Shown one piece after another: positions 8,519-17,840 of a stretch of DNA of 64,000 bases (its first letter is position 1; every line of letters begins with the position of its first letter). A model generated the notes under the pieces. It worked only from the letters and a program-made list of their open reading frames with translations. It did no database searches and was not told the origin of the DNA. The position numbers and the translations under genes are program-made. This stretch comes from MED-G105 sp038522945 (GTDB lineage: Bacteria; Pseudomonadota; Alphaproteobacteria; Caulobacterales; Parvularculaceae), in NCBI GenBank assembly GCA_038522945.1, contig JBCBJV010000015.1, forward strand, positions 19,310 to 83,309. The letters are read 5' to 3'.

Positions 8519-9820
8519 TTGAAACGCGCGGTGATCACAGGAATGGGGCTTGTTTCGCCTTTGGCGTGCGGCGTCGAAGCGTCTTGGCGCCGGCTTGTCG
8601 ATGGCCAGTCGGCAGCCGGTATCGTCGATCGTTTTGATACCTCAGATCTTCCCTGTCGGATCGCCGCCGAAGTTCCGATGAGTGACGGAAGTCGCGGCGG
8701 TCAGCTGATGATCGATAGCGGCGCGGAAGACGAAACCTTCAACCCCGATGATTGGGTCTCACCAAAAGACCAGCGGCGGATGGACGATTTTATCGTCCTC
8801 GGTATCGCTGCTGCCGATATGGCGATGAAAGATGCCGGTCTTGAATTGAATACGGATGCCGAACGCGAGCGGGCGGGCGTTCTGATTGGTGCCGGAATTG
8901 GCGGCCTTGAAGGGATCGCCAAGCAAACGTTGATTCTTGAAAACCAAGGACCTCGTCGGGTCTCTCCTTTCTTCATTACCGGAAGCCTCATCAATCTTGT
9001 TTCCGGGCAAGTCTCGATCCGCCATGGCCTCAAAGGACCAAACCACGCTGTTGTTACGGCGTGTTCCTCTGGTGCCCATGCTATTGGCGATGCCGCTCGT
9101 TTGGTGGGGCTCGGTGATGCCGACGTGATGGTGGCCGGCGGCGCTGAGTCAGCCATTTGCCGAATTGGCTTTGCCGGTTTTGCTGCGTGTAAAGCGCTGA
9201 CGACCCACTTCAATGACACCCCTGAAAAAGCGTCGCGCCCTTATGATAAAGACCGCGATGGCTTCCTTATGGGCGAGGGGGCCGGGATCGTTATTGTGGA
9301 GTCCCTTGAGCATGCCCAAGCCCGTGGTGCAAAGATTTATGCTGAAATTGTCGGCTACGGTCTTTCCGGGGACGCTTATCACGTCACGGCGCCAGCCGAC
9401 GACGGCGACGGCGGGTACCGCGCGATGAAAGCGGCTGTCGCCCGCGCGGGGCTTCAGCTATCTGACATCCACTATGTGAACGCCCATGGTACCTCGACGC
9501 CGAAAGGCGATGAAATCGAACTTGGTGCCGTCGAGCGGTTGTTCGGTGATGACGCTAGTGACTTGGTCATGTCTTCAACGAAATCGTCGATCGGACATCT
9601 TTTGGGTGCGGCGGGTGCCGTTGAAGCAATCTTCTCAACGCTTGCGATCAGAGATGGTATTGCGCCGCCAACCCTCAATCTCGATCAGCCATCTGTCGAT
9701 ACGGCCATAAATTTGGCTCCGAATAAAGCTGTTAAACGGGAGATAAATGCCGCGTTAAGCAATTCCTTTGGCTTCGGCGGCACAAATGCGTCTCTGGTCC
9801 TACGCCGATTTGATGGTTAA
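8519..9820 (+). CDS. fabF: 3-oxoacyl-ACP synthase II
   Basis: This condensing enzyme elongates acyl-ACP with malonyl-ACP. From the TTG at 8519 the protein reads (M)KRAVITGMGLVSPL and is 434 residues. The catalytic cysteine is in TACSSGAH (about C182), with histidines in NAHGTSTPKGD and SSIGHLLGAAG, the Cys-His-His triad of KAS I/II enzymes. The TTG start is preferred because GGAGG lies 7 bases upstream and the family N terminus then begins correctly. A farther TTG at 8483 would add 12 residues of no known homology. An insertion near residues 60-80 (GSRGGQLMIDSGAEDETF) is often present in alphaproteobacterial FabF. Confidence 0.95.
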   Translation: MKRAVITGMGLVSPLACGVEASWRRLVDGQSAAGIVDRFDTSDLPCRIAAEVPMSDGSRGGQLMIDSGAEDETFNPDDWVSPKDQRRMDDFIVLGIAAADMAMKDAGLELNTDAERERAGVLIGAGIGGLEGIAKQTLILENQGPRRVSPFFITGSLINLVSGQVSIRHGLKGPNHAVVTACSSGAHAIGDAARLVGLGDADVMVAGGAESAICRIGFAGFAACKALTTHFNDTPEKASRPYDKDRDGFLMGEGAGIVIVESLEHAQARGAKIYAEIVGYGLSGDAYHVTAPADDGDGGYRAMKAAVARAGLQLSDIHYVNAHGTSTPKGDEIELGAVERLFGDDASDLVMSSTKSSIGHLLGAAGAVEAIFSTLAIRDGIAPPTLNLDQPSVDTAINLAPNKAVKREINAALSNSFGFGGTNASLVLRRFDG

Positions 9821-9857
9821 GGTCGCCTAAACGGTTCTAAGACTTCGGGGTTTATCT

Positions 9858-10910
9858 GTGTCCAGTCAAAGACTGAAATCCTCCACGGCAAGAGCCCGCG
9901 AGCGCGGCGGCGCAGTCAAGTCCATCTTGATGTTTCTTCTCTTTTTGCTGGTCGTCTGTGTGCTTACTTTTGGGGCGGGCGGTTACTTTGCTTACCGAGA
10001 AGCGAACCGACCTGGTCCCCTAACGGATGATGTCGTGGTCACCTTGGAAAAGGGGGCATCGGTTCGGGCGATCTCGGAGACGCTGTCGGAAAACAACGTC
10101 ATCCGTCACCCGGAACTCTTCGTTGCCATTACACGATTGAAAGACGCGGCTAGTGCTCTGAAGGCCGGTGAGTATCGGATCCCTGCAGAAATCAGTACTT
10201 GGGATCTGGTTGATCTTCTCGTTGAGGGCAAAAGCATCCTCCACTACTTTACTGCCGCTGAAGGATTGACGACTGCACAGATTATCAAAGCCATCAGTGA
10301 TGATCCTATTCTGGTAGGAGATGTGACCCTAAGCCCCGACGAAGGGGCTTTGTTGCCTGAGACTTATGCATTCACGCGCGGTCAAACCAGGGATCAAATG
10401 CTCACAACATTGATGAAGGCGCAGGAGACGCTCCTAGCTGATGTCTGGGAGGAAAGAGCGGTCGAGTTGCCGTTTTCGACACCTGAAGAAGCCATTACCC
10501 TCGCATCGATCGTCGAAAAAGAAACAGGCGTTGCAAGCGAGCGCAGCCGGATCGCTGCGGTCTTTGTGAACCGCCTCAAAAAGGGCATGCGCTTGGAGTC
10601 GGACCCGACAATCATCTACGGGCTCACGGGCGGCGAACCGCTTGGACGCGGACTTCGGGTGAGCGAAATCAAACGTGAAACACCTTACAACACCTATGTG
10701 ATCAAGGGCCTGCCACCGACACCGATTGCCAATCCCGGGAAAGACGCGATCGAGGCGGTGCTTAATCCAGACGATACATCGGAAATATTCTTTGTGGCGG
10801 ATGGAAGTGGTGGCCACGCATTTGCTGAGACGCTTGCTGATCACAACCGAAATGTTGCACGGTGGCGGGAAATAGAGCGCCAACGCAAGGCTGAGGCAGG
10901 TGCACCATAA
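9858..10910 (+). CDS. mltG: Endolytic murein transglycosylase MltG
   Basis: This inner-membrane enzyme cleaves nascent peptidoglycan strands and is thought to act as a terminase of glycan elongation. The 350-residue protein has one N-terminal membrane segment (about 22-45) and a YceG/LysM-like region. The catalytic glutamate lies in ITLASIVEKETG, followed by the signature NRLKKGMRLESDPTIIYG and GLPPTPIANPG. The GTG start at 9858 has GGGG upstream. Placement directly after fabF is conserved in alphaproteobacteria and links lipid and wall synthesis genes. Confidence 0.93.
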   Translation: MSSQRLKSSTARARERGGAVKSILMFLLFLLVVCVLTFGAGGYFAYREANRPGPLTDDVVVTLEKGASVRAISETLSENNVIRHPELFVAITRLKDAASALKAGEYRIPAEISTWDLVDLLVEGKSILHYFTAAEGLTTAQIIKAISDDPILVGDVTLSPDEGALLPETYAFTRGQTRDQMLTTLMKAQETLLADVWEERAVELPFSTPEEAITLASIVEKETGVASERSRIAAVFVNRLKKGMRLESDPTIIYGLTGGEPLGRGLRVSEIKRETPYNTYVIKGLPPTPIANPGKDAIEAVLNPDDTSEIFFVADGSGGHAFAETLADHNRNVARWREIERQRKAEAGAP

Positions 10911-11011
10911 GGTGACTGGATACCGTGTCGCGGGATTCCGACCCAACTGGTGTAAGCTGAATTGACCCTGCCATCGGCCACACACCTAGCAACAGTGCGA
11001 GTTGACGTAAC

Positions 11012-11890
11012 GTGCAATCGATGACCGGATTTGCCCTCGAAGAGGGCACCCATGCAGAATCCCAATGGGTTTGGGATGCCCGTAGCGTGAACAATCGCGG
11101 TCTCGAACTACGTTTTCGGTTGCCTCCAGGGACTGAACACCTAGAGGCGACCTTTAGGAAGATGCTCTCTGCAAAAATCAAGCGGGGGGCGGTGAACATC
11201 TCCCTGCAGATGAAATCGTCTCCGCAAAATTCTACGCTTCAGGTGAATGAAGCGGCCCTAGAAATATGCTTGAAGGCAATCCAGTCAATCTCCGCTCGCA
11301 TTGATTGTGATCGTCCGCGGCCGGAGGCTATCTTGTCTCTGCGCGGTGTGTTGGAGCAGCTTGAAGACACGAGTGCAGACGAAGGACGTGCAGCGTTCGA
11401 CAATGCACTGACCAAGTCTTTTGAGCTAGCAATCGATCGCCTGGTCGCCGCCCGCGAACAGGAAGGCAAAAGCCTAACGGCTGTTGTCGGCAAAATTCTG
11501 GACGAGATAGAGACGGCCACCGCAGAGGCGACAAAGCTCGCGGAAAATGCACCCGCGCAATTTAAGCAAAAGCTTACAGCCCAACTTCAGGAACTCCTTT
11601 CGGATCATAATCTTGATGCAGAGCGCCTCCACCAGGAGGCAGCGCAGTTGGCGGTGAAAGCGGATGTCCGAGAGGAGCTTGATCGTTTGCACGCCCACCT
11701 TTCGACTGCTCGTGATCTTGTTACGAAGACAGGGCCCGTTGGCCGCAAGCTTGACTTTCTGACCCAAGAGTTCAATCGGGAGGCGAATACGCTGTGCGCC
11801 AAAGCGCCAGATATTAAGCTAAAAGAGGTCGGCCTTGCGCTAAAGTCTTCAATTGATCAGCTTCGAGAACAAATTCAAAATATTGAGTAA
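11012..11890 (+). CDS. yicC: YicC family protein (endoribonuclease-like)
   Basis: The 292-residue protein has the YicC_N opening QSMTGFA and the C-terminal DUF1732 signature ending KLDFLTQEFNREANTLCAK...IKLKEVGL. E. coli YicC is reported as a nuclease that helps degrade the small RNA RyhB; whether this protein has that role is unknown. The GTG at 11012 puts the conserved N terminus in frame. It overlaps nothing, and it sits 3 bases before the start of gmk, the usual arrangement in proteobacteria. Confidence 0.92.
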   Translation: MQSMTGFALEEGTHAESQWVWDARSVNNRGLELRFRLPPGTEHLEATFRKMLSAKIKRGAVNISLQMKSSPQNSTLQVNEAALEICLKAIQSISARIDCDRPRPEAILSLRGVLEQLEDTSADEGRAAFDNALTKSFELAIDRLVAAREQEGKSLTAVVGKILDEIETATAEATKLAENAPAQFKQKLTAQLQELLSDHNLDAERLHQEAAQLAVKADVREELDRLHAHLSTARDLVTKTGPVGRKLDFLTQEFNREANTLCAKAPDIKLKEVGLALKSSIDQLREQIQNIE

Positions 11891-11893
11891 GGT

Positions 11894-12538
11894 ATGATTG
11901 GCGGTGACCTCAAAGTAGCCCGCAGGGGGCTGATGTTCATTCTTTCCAGCCCATCGGGAGCTGGCAAGACGACCCTTGCAGACCGTCTCCTTAAGAAGGA
12001 CGGGGATGTCGTCTTGTCTATCTCCGCAACAACTCGTCCGCCACGCGAAGGCGAGGTCCACGGGCAAGACTATTTCTTCGTTGCTGAAAAAGAGTTTATC
12101 CGCATGCGGGACAACGGCCAATTCTTAGAATGGGCAAATGTCTTTGGTAACTTTTATGGCACACCGCGTGGTATGGTGGAAGACTACCTCCGTCAGGGTA
12201 AGGATGTTCTTTTTGACATAGATTGGCAAGGCGCCCAACAGCTAGATCAAATCGCACGGGACGATGTCGTAAAGGTCTTTATCCTGCCACCATCGCGAGA
12301 CGAGCTGGAACGTCGATTGCGCAAGCGCGCGGCGGACCCGGAAAACGTTGTGATGAACCGTATGGCGAAGGCAGACGCTGAAATGTCCCACTGGGCGGAA
12401 TATGACTACGTCATCGTGAACTATGATCTGGACCAGTCTGAAGACTTACTCACATCCATTCTGTTTGCTGAACGATTGAAACGCCGTCGCCAGCTCGGTT
12501 TGGCGCAAATCGTCAACGGGATGATGCGTTCTACCTAA
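11894..12538 (+). CDS. gmk: Guanylate kinase
   Basis: This enzyme phosphorylates GMP to GDP with ATP, feeding GTP and dGTP synthesis. The 214-residue protein carries the P-loop SSPSGAGKTT near residue 18, the GMP-binding stretch TTRPPREGEVHGQDYFF and the lid arginine-rich region ERRLRKRAADPENVVMNR. The length is normal. It begins 3 bases after yicC and closes the plus-strand run that started with fabD. The next gene is convergent, 18 bases away. Confidence 0.96.
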   Translation: MIGGDLKVARRGLMFILSSPSGAGKTTLADRLLKKDGDVVLSISATTRPPREGEVHGQDYFFVAEKEFIRMRDNGQFLEWANVFGNFYGTPRGMVEDYLRQGKDVLFDIDWQGAQQLDQIARDDVVKVFILPPSRDELERRLRKRAADPENVVMNRMAKADAEMSHWAEYDYVIVNYDLDQSEDLLTSILFAERLKRRRQLGLAQIVNGMMRST

Positions 12539-12556
12539 TAGGGTTGATCAGTGACA

Positions 12557-13258
12557 CTAGGAGAGGGCCTGAAACCTGATCCTGGCGGCGTAGTCCGAAT
12601 TTATCCCGAGGCGACCAGCGAGGCGTTCGAGAAATGCCGCTTCATCTTTTTCCAGATCGCTGGCCACGACAACCGCGGCGGCATAGAGCTCTGCTGCGTG
12701 GTTCGGTGATCGGGCAGCATCAACGGCCTCGTCGATCGCAGCCGGTAGATCGAACTCGTCGATATATTCCTTTTGGGCTTCCTTCGAAATGCCAGAGCGT
12801 TCAAACGCGGCATCAATAAAGGCTTGCTCATACTTATCAATGCGCCCGTCCGCTAAGGCGGCGGCAATCATGATTTTGACCACGGCAAGAGAAAATGTCG
12901 GATCTGTGTGCGGATCAATAGGGAACCCGGCTGACGATAATTGATCTGGCTCCGGTGTTTCTTCGCTACCTCGCTCGCGCCAGGCTTTATACGCCAGCGC
13001 GCCAAGTGCTGCGACAGCACCAGTTTTGGCCAGCGAGCCGACAAAGTTGCGTCCGTTTTGAGTGCCAAGGAGACCGGCCAGTAGAAATCCACCGACACCT
13101 ACCGCCGCTGCCTTGGCGTTTGGATCGCTTTCGATGCGGTCTTTCACCTTTTCCGCGGCGCTGCTGACGTCATTAATCGCATCTTCGAGATTCAGCTCTT
13201 CCGATGCGGTTCTCGCCTGTTCCTTCAAATCATCTAGAATGGTCTTGGCGTCAATCAT
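12557..13258 (-). CDS. DUF533 (YebE-like) TerB-fold protein
   Basis: The 233-residue protein matches the DUF533/YebE family: an N-terminal helical region, a glycine-rich hydrophobic segment (VGVGGFLLAGLLG, about 73-85), then a TerB-like acidic helical domain (IMIAAALADGRIDKYE and DEAAFLERLAGRLGI). The E. coli relative is an inner-membrane protein of the envelope-stress regulon. No biochemical role is established. The gene is convergent with gmk and lies about 50 bases after the DUF2959 lipoprotein gene on the same strand, so the two may be one transcript. Confidence 0.75.
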   Translation of the reverse strand: MIDAKTILDDLKEQARTASEELNLEDAINDVSSAAEKVKDRIESDPNAKAAAVGVGGFLLAGLLGTQNGRNFVGSLAKTGAVAALGALAYKAWRERGSEETPEPDQLSSAGFPIDPHTDPTFSLAVVKIMIAAALADGRIDKYEQAFIDAAFERSGISKEAQKEYIDEFDLPAAIDEAVDAARSPNHAAELYAAAVVVASDLEKDEAAFLERLAGRLGINSDYAARIRFQALS

Positions 13259-13308
13259 TGCGTTACTCCGCAGTTCGAAAGGGCCGATGGTGCCTCTGCA
13301 ATCAGAGA

Positions 13309-13944
13309 TCAGCTCATGGAATCGATAAAGCTATCGGCTTCGGCAATTGCTGAATTCATTTCGGCAATGAGCGTTTCCACCCGGCTTTCAATTTCTGTCC
13401 GCTCTGTTTCTAGGGAGGAAATCGCCCGGGCATTAAGGTTGTGCTTCAGAAACAGGACCTGATCGTTGTACAAGCGTAAGACGGGATCCATCTTGTCTGC
13501 AGCGCGGTTCATGGCAAACATCAACCCTTCAAACTGGTTCTTGGTGTCGTTAAGCTGCCGCTCTGATCGGATCCGAAGGTCAGCGCTCTCATACTCTTTC
13601 AATTCCGCTTCCCATTCCCGGAAGAGGCGCCGCCCAACGTCGTCGACCGACTTAATCCGGGCGCGCACGTCACTTGCCTGTTTTTCTGCACGACCGTAGG
13701 AGGCACTCATTTTATCGTATTGGCGTTCGAGATCGCCGCCATCCACATCGACCAGCGACCGGAATTCATCAAGGGCTGAGGTAAAAACCTCCTGGGCATC
13801 TGCCTGCTCGCCGCGTGCTTCCTTCACCCTGTCCACGAGGATGTCCCTTTTTTCCACGCCGAACTGCTCCAACGTAGAGTAGTAGGCAGTGGCACACCCT
13901 GCGGCGGCCAGGAGCGCAATACTTGCAAAAATTGGTTTGATCAT
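13309..13944 (-). CDS. DUF2959 family coiled-coil lipoprotein
   Basis: The 211-residue protein starts with a signal peptide ending in LLAAAGCATA, with Cys17 as a probable lipidation site. The rest is almost all charged helix with heptad character, fitting a periplasmic coiled coil. The pattern YYSTLEQFGVEKRDILVDRV is the recognisable opening of the DUF2959 family. Function is unknown. Being upstream of a DUF533 gene suggests a shared envelope role, which is inference from neighbourhood only. Confidence 0.7.
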   Translation of the reverse strand: MIKPIFASIALLAAAGCATAYYSTLEQFGVEKRDILVDRVKEARGEQADAQEVFTSALDEFRSLVDVDGGDLERQYDKMSASYGRAEKQASDVRARIKSVDDVGRRLFREWEAELKEYESADLRIRSERQLNDTKNQFEGLMFAMNRAADKMDPVLRLYNDQVLFLKHNLNARAISSLETERTEIESRVETLIAEMNSAIAEADSFIDSMS

Positions 13945-14210
13945 TGGGTAGGTCCCCTCGATTGAACGGGCTCATAACGAACCCGGTGCAGCTTTACTGA
14001 GTTATACCGCGTTGCGTGAGGCAGGTCACGCGGCCAATACGTGACCCACAAAAATTTACCCCTGTTGCGGCCACCTACCGCGGCGCGGTAAGGGTACGGG
14101 CTAGAAATTCGTTAATTTCGCCAGTCGACCGTGGGCACCTGACGCGAATCATTAAGGATTTCGAGGTTGAGTGACCAGAAACCGATAAACGACGAAAACA
14201 GGAGAACACC

Positions 14211-14774
14211 GTGGAGCTCATTTTGATTTTTCTAGGCGTCATCGTCTTTTTGGTCATCTTCGCCGTTATTATCTACAACCGAATGGTCGCCCTTAATCAG
14301 CGTGCGGATCAGGCATTTGCAGATGTGGATGTGCAGTTGAAACAGCGCCATGATTTAATCCCGAACCTGGTTGAGACGGTCAAGGGCTTCGCGTCACACG
14401 AGAAAGAAACCCTGGATGCGGTGATCAGTGCCCGAAGTGGGGCGGTCAAAGCAACAGGCCCCCAAGCGCAAGGGCAAGCCGAAGGCATACTTGACGCAGC
14501 GCTCGGCAAGTTGTTTGCGCTCGCAGAGGCTTATCCGGACCTAAAAGCCAATACGAACTTCCTGGAGCTTCAGCGCGAACTCTCAGACGTTGAAAACAAG
14601 ATCGCCGCAGCGAGACGCTTCTTCAACAACGCCGTTCAGGAGTTTAACACCATCATCCAGCAAATCCCGGGCAATTTCATTGCGCCGATGGGTGGCTTTA
14701 AAACGCGCGATTTCTTTGTCATCCCGGAGAACGCCCGTGCTGAAATTGACGCCGGTCCTTCTGTGCAATTTTAA
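14211..14774 (+). CDS. lemA: LemA family protein
   Basis: The 187-residue protein has one N-terminal membrane helix (about 2-23) followed by the LemA signature YNRMVALNQRADQAFADVDVQLKQR and DLIPNLVETVKGF, with a C-terminal PGNFIAPMGGF. LemA proteins are membrane-anchored helical bundles, often encoded beside M48 metalloproteases or TPM-domain proteins. Here an M48 protease lies two genes downstream on the same strand. The exact function is unknown. The start (GTG at 14211) has AGGAG upstream. Confidence 0.93.
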   Translation: MELILIFLGVIVFLVIFAVIIYNRMVALNQRADQAFADVDVQLKQRHDLIPNLVETVKGFASHEKETLDAVISARSGAVKATGPQAQGQAEGILDAALGKLFALAEAYPDLKANTNFLELQRELSDVENKIAAARRFFNNAVQEFNTIIQQIPGNFIAPMGGFKTRDFFVIPENARAEIDAGPSVQF

Positions 14775-14816
14775 CAGATTATCTCGGACGTTCATGGCTC
14801 AGGGGCTAATTGCGCG

Positions 14817-15518
14817 ATGAAAAGGATTGGCCTGATCGGCGGCGTCAGTCCTGAATCGACGGTGATCTACTATGAGCTGTTGAACAAAATGGCCCGGCAG
14901 GAATTTGGCGGGCAAACCTCGTTCAAGGCTCAGATTTTTGCGCTCGACTATGGGGAGATGATTGGTCATTATCAGGCCGAGGATTGGCCTGCCTTTATCC
15001 GCCAGGTCGTTCGTGCCGGGAGTGTATTGAAGGCAGGCGGCGCGGATGCGCTGGCGATTTGTTCCAACACAACCCATCTTGCTTCCGACGACCTTGCACG
15101 TGAGACCGGCTTGCCAGTAATCCATATGTTGGATGCACTGGCAACAGAAATGGACCGCGTTGGTGCGCGGGCACCTCTGTTGCTAGGGACCCCCGTGGTC
15201 ATGGCCGGGCCTTTCTATCGCCCGGCCCTTGCTAATCGGTACGAGGGGGAAATCCATGTGCCGGACGAGTGGGCACAGAACGCGATAGCGCGGATTATTC
15301 TCAACGAACTTGTCAATGGCCGAGTTGAAGATCGTTCTCGGGACGAGCTGATATCAATTATCGACCGCGCCTGCGCTTATGGTGCGGATAGCGTTATTCT
15401 GGGCTGTACGGAGCTTTGCATGATCCTGTCGCAGGGCCATATCGAGATCCCACTTTTTGACACAACGTTTATCCATGCAAGAGCAATTGCGGCCTTTGCG
15501 TTCGAAAAGGCGTCATGA
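14817..15518 (+). CDS. Aspartate/glutamate racemase family protein
   Basis: This cofactor-independent amino-acid racemase of the Asp/Glu/hydantoin family uses two cysteines. The 233-residue protein has MKRIGLIGGVSPEST at the N terminus, the first catalytic cysteine in ICSNTTH and the second in LGCTELCMI, both at family positions. Which amino acid it acts on cannot be read from sequence; D-aspartate or D-glutamate are the usual substrates. Its stop is 1 base from the start of the M48 protease gene, so the two are translationally coupled. Confidence 0.88.
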   Translation: MKRIGLIGGVSPESTVIYYELLNKMARQEFGGQTSFKAQIFALDYGEMIGHYQAEDWPAFIRQVVRAGSVLKAGGADALAICSNTTHLASDDLARETGLPVIHMLDALATEMDRVGARAPLLLGTPVVMAGPFYRPALANRYEGEIHVPDEWAQNAIARIILNELVNGRVEDRSRDELISIIDRACAYGADSVILGCTELCMILSQGHIEIPLFDTTFIHARAIAAFAFEKAS

Positions 15519-15519
15519 C

Positions 15520-16476
15520 ATGAGCGCCTATGGGCTGCAAACCCAAATCTGGAACAACAACCTGAAATCAATCCTGCTTCTGGCCGGCTTTCCAATATTG
15601 CTCCTTATGGTGACATTCGCGCTTTGCATGTTGCTGGTAGGGGCGAGCGCGTCATTTGACTCTCCGCAGGAAGGCGTAGCTGCAGCGTTTGAACAGTTTG
15701 CGCAGGTCTGGCCATTCGCTATTCTTGCCGCGCTTGTCTGGTTTGCCATCGCCTGGGCGATCAATACCCAGGTTATCAAGGCCTCTGTTGGGGCGAAGGG
15801 GCTCAGTCGAAAGGAAGCACCGGAAATCTACAACCTGCTTGAGAACCTGTGCATTTCCCGAGGCATGACCATGCCGCGCCTGAATGTTATTGAGAGTCCC
15901 GCGTTGAACGCCTTTGCAAGCGGTGTTGATGAGCGCAGCTATACAGTCACACTTACCCGTGGGCTCATTGAACGCCTCGACCGAGAGGAATTGGAAGCCG
16001 TCATTGCTCACGAGCTCACTCATATTCGTAACCGTGATGTGCGCCTTTTGATAGTGGCAGTAATCTTTGTCGGAATTTTCTCGTTTCTTGGCGAAATGAT
16101 TTATCGATCGGTGTTCCACACGGGCGTGCGCATTGGGGGCCATACGCGGTCGAGAAACGGCGATAGCCGAGGCGGTGGCATTCTGATCGTTGCTGCCTTG
16201 GCCGCGATCGCAGCCGCATATGTGCTGGCGCTTGTCATCCGGTTTGCTTTGTCTCAGAAGCGCGAATACTTGGCAGATGCAGGCGCCGTTGATCTCACTC
16301 GTAATGCCGACGGCATGATTTCCGCGCTTCAAAAGATCTCAGGGAATTCTGCGCTTGAAGCGCCAGCAGATGTTCGGCAAATGATGGTGCATAATGCGAC
16401 CCCGTTTGCCGGGGTCTTTGCCACTCATCCACCTATCGAGAAGAGAATTGCGGCTTTGTCAGGGTACGGCGCTTGA
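15520..16476 (+). CDS. M48 family membrane zinc metalloprotease
   Basis: This HtpX-like integral-membrane protease is thought to degrade misfolded membrane proteins. Taking the ATG at 15520, which directly follows the racemase stop, the protein is 318 residues. It has two N-terminal hydrophobic segments, the zinc motif HELTH followed by IRNRDVRL, two more hydrophobic segments, and a downstream glutamate in REYLADAGAVDLTR. The ending ATHPPIEKRIAAL is a family signature. LemA two genes upstream matches the frequent LemA-M48 pairing. Confidence 0.9.
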   Translation: MSAYGLQTQIWNNNLKSILLLAGFPILLLMVTFALCMLLVGASASFDSPQEGVAAAFEQFAQVWPFAILAALVWFAIAWAINTQVIKASVGAKGLSRKEAPEIYNLLENLCISRGMTMPRLNVIESPALNAFASGVDERSYTVTLTRGLIERLDREELEAVIAHELTHIRNRDVRLLIVAVIFVGIFSFLGEMIYRSVFHTGVRIGGHTRSRNGDSRGGGILIVAALAAIAAAYVLALVIRFALSQKREYLADAGAVDLTRNADGMISALQKISGNSALEAPADVRQMMVHNATPFAGVFATHPPIEKRIAALSGYGA

Positions 16477-16543
16477 ACATTAAATAGACAAATCGACGTG
16501 GTCGCTGACCTTCATAGTCAACGACGCATGAGAATTCGACCAG

Positions 16544-17806
16544 TTAGTTGGTAAGCCGGCCGGGCACTCTTGAAATAAGCCGCCGCGCTAGGAATTCCGG
16601 TCCTGCTTCTAACAATCCTTCTGAAATAAAGGGTGTCTCCGAAAAGAATGCGAGCGCCATTCGGCCAGCATGGGCGGCCGTTAGCGCCGCACCCACGCGC
16701 CGCGTTGCGTCGAACTTCGTGATAATCATCCGACGTACACCGAACTCTGCGAAAGACAGCGCCCAGTCACGGTATTCTTCCACATCGCCGCTGGCGGGTA
16801 ATACGAGCACAGGCGTAGCGTGACAGGCTTCCTGAAAGCTGCGCAGCGCGGCTAAGTCTCCGGTGTCATAGGGGCTAACCCCGGGGCTATCGAGGATTAC
16901 TGCCCCGGTCGGTGATGCTGATCGCATCGCCTGGGTGACGTCGGCGGGCGTTTCCACGACATAATAGTCAGCACCCAGCTTTTCGCCGTAGGTGCGGATC
17001 TGATCGATGGCACCCGCTCTGCCCACATCTGCCGTCATCAGAAAAGCCGAGCCATAGCGTTGCATAGAGGCTGCCGCGAGTTTCGCCGCACAAGACGTTT
17101 TTCCTGCACCAGTGGGGCCAACGAGCATGATCGGATTGGATGCCGTCGGCCAAACCGGTGCAAACTCAAATGTCTCTTCAAAGGCTGTCTGGAGCTGGAA
17201 AAGATCTTCTTCAATCCGCGACCGACGAGCCCCATCCACCAACGCATTCAACAGAGCATCGTCGATCCCGTGAGGTTTAAGAAGGGCGCCCATACCTGCT
17301 GCTAATCGGTCGCCCGTATCAAACGAACCACCAGTATTGCTGCGCGACTTCCCCGACAGATCGCCTTTCAGCCGGTCTAATGCATCCTCGGCAAATTTCT
17401 GTTCAATTGGGCCGTTTAGTTGGGTCCCGGAAGAAGGGCGCTGCAAGGGCTCTTCCATAGCCTGTCGGGGCTGTTCGCCAAAGGTCGGCTCGCGGCGCGA
17501 GGGCGGTGCAGCTGGGCCCGGCTTATCTGACGCGGAGACTTCCACATCACCGCTCGGTAAGTCGCGTACGGATAAAATGTGGGTTTTCTCGCCGAGGGCC
17601 CGCTTTGCTTTCGCTTTGGCTGTCTCAACGTCGGAGGCGATGAATTTCATCATGGGAGAAAACGCAAACTCAAAAAGGGCGGCAGACCGGTGCCGCAGAG
17701 TATAGGACTCAAAGATCGCAGCTGTCATCGGCTGTTCGCGCGAAAGGCGAAGAATATTTGCGAATATACCATACCAGCGAGGGTCCAAGCCCTCAGCGAA
17801 GAGCAC
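16544..17806 (-). CDS. flhF: FlhF-like flagellar SRP-type GTPase
   Basis: FlhF is a GTPase related to Ffh/FtsY that directs flagellum placement. The 420-residue protein has the P-loop GPTGAGKT (230-237), a G4 motif TKFD (363-366) and the ending of SRP GTPases. The G3 motif, DTAGR in most FlhF, reads DSPGV (306-310). The family N terminus (MKFIASDVETAKAKAKRALGEKTHIL) begins at residue 53, so ATG 17653 or 17650 is a possible start. The GTG at 17806 is kept because GAGGG lies 6 bases upstream, but the first 51 residues match nothing I know. It is the last gene of the fliF-flhA run, 34 bases after flhA. Confidence 0.8.
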   Translation of the reverse strand: MLFAEGLDPRWYGIFANILRLSREQPMTAAIFESYTLRHRSAALFEFAFSPMMKFIASDVETAKAKAKRALGEKTHILSVRDLPSGDVEVSASDKPGPAAPPSRREPTFGEQPRQAMEEPLQRPSSGTQLNGPIEQKFAEDALDRLKGDLSGKSRSNTGGSFDTGDRLAAGMGALLKPHGIDDALLNALVDGARRSRIEEDLFQLQTAFEETFEFAPVWPTASNPIMLVGPTGAGKTSCAAKLAAASMQRYGSAFLMTADVGRAGAIDQIRTYGEKLGADYYVVETPADVTQAMRSASPTGAVILDSPGVSPYDTGDLAALRSFQEACHATPVLVLPASGDVEEYRDWALSFAEFGVRRMIITKFDATRRVGAALTAAHAGRMALAFFSETPFISEGLLEAGPEFLARRLISRVPGRLTN

Positions 17807-17840
17807 GAAAGACCCTCGGCTGGCCGAAATTTGATACGAC

